Assembly: GCF_000008765.1 (NCBI RefSeq)
Contig: NC_003030.1
Coordinates: forward strand, 2,080,001 to 2,144,000
Reading direction: 5' to 3'
Length of the DNA: 64,000 bases
Origin: Clostridium acetobutylicum ATCC 824
Lineage (GTDB): Bacteria; Bacillota; Clostridia; Clostridiales; Clostridiaceae
Shown: piece after piece, positions 63,858-64,000 of the stretch
How positions within the stretch are numbered: position 1 is the stretch's first letter
Layout: every line of letters starts with the position of its first letter
Position numbers and translations under genes: made by a program
Notes under the pieces: generated by a model
Told to the model about the DNA's origin: nothing
What the model saw: the letters and a program-made list of their open reading frames with translations, nothing else
Database searches by the model: none

Positions 63858-64000
63858 TTATTGAAACGGACTATCATAAAGCCATCCTAAATATGGCTCT
63901 TCAATTAAGACCATGTCTTTCTTATTAAAATTATATATTAATGCATTACATTTGGTTACTACAAAATAGGGAAAAATTTCCTTCCAGCTCTTAAACAATA
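63858..64000 (-). CDS. C-terminal end of a gene running off the window
   Basis: The last 47 codons: SWKEIFPYFVVTKCNALIYNF, then EEPYLGWLYDSPFQ and TAA. The start lies beyond base 64000. Family unknown; style resembles the neighbouring immunity-like proteins. Confidence 0.5.
   Translation of the reverse strand, partial: LFKSWKEIFPYFVVTKCNALIYNFNKKDMVLIEEPYLGWLYDSPFQ

Overview
The window is very AT-rich DNA with strong AGGAGG-type ribosome binding sites, intrinsic terminators and frequent TTG/GTG starts. It carries anaerobe enzymes: indolepyruvate ferredoxin oxidoreductase, a tungsten-type aldehyde ferredoxin oxidoreductase (AOR) and an iron-sulfur flavoprotein. This points to a solventogenic Clostridium. 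From memory, the gene order (two pectate-lyase-like genes, a Moco block, AOR beside ACP, KS and crotonases) matches Clostridium acetobutylicum around CA_C1968 to CA_C2030; I could not check this.

Layout. 1-4.9 kb: the start of a 5'-nucleotidase, an S1-domain protein, a GreA-family factor and two divergent beta-helix proteins, one a PL9-type pectate lyase. 4.9-15.4 kb: a Tad/Flp pilus operon on the minus strand (CpaE, TadA, TadB, TadC, a small pilin-like protein, two TadE-like proteins, CpaB, prepilin peptidase), followed by a VirD4/TraG-type coupling ATPase. 15.4-20.7 kb: a GT-C-like membrane protein, a small membrane protein with a Fur-box-like promoter and a facing candidate small RNA, a DMT transporter, a lipoprotein, a DUF2786 protein and a dead IS3-type fragment.

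20.8-56.1 kb is the centrepiece: about 35 kb in which every gene lies on the minus strand. Its outer ends carry pterin-cofactor genes (MogA, two MoeA proteins, MoaA, MoaC, MOSC, MobB-like, a broken Mog-like gene) and a BtuCD-type importer that resembles MolABC. Inside is a stand-alone lipid or polyketide pathway: acyltransferase, AOR, ACP, two intact and one degenerate crotonase, SRPBCC protein, hotdog thioesterase, KAS III-like and FabF-like ketosynthases, B12-type radical SAM enzyme, hydroxyacyl-CoA dehydrogenase, two GT1 glycosyltransferases, two HHxxxD acyltransferases, an Sfp-type PPTase, a MacB/FtsX-like exporter, IorAB and a double flavodoxin. I infer one system: IorAB may supply an arylacetyl-CoA starter, the carrier-bound chain is extended and processed, AOR handles an acid/aldehyde step using the cofactor made next door, and the product is acylated, glycosylated and exported.

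56-57.8 kb holds a CDP-alcohol phosphatidyltransferase gene split by an in-frame TAG, a second SRPBCC protein and a membrane-anchored flavodoxin. 57.8-64 kb is a graveyard of polymorphic-toxin parts: a TNT-type toxin tail, a second toxin fragment, several immunity-like genes and many broken copies. No rRNA, tRNA or CRISPR array was seen.
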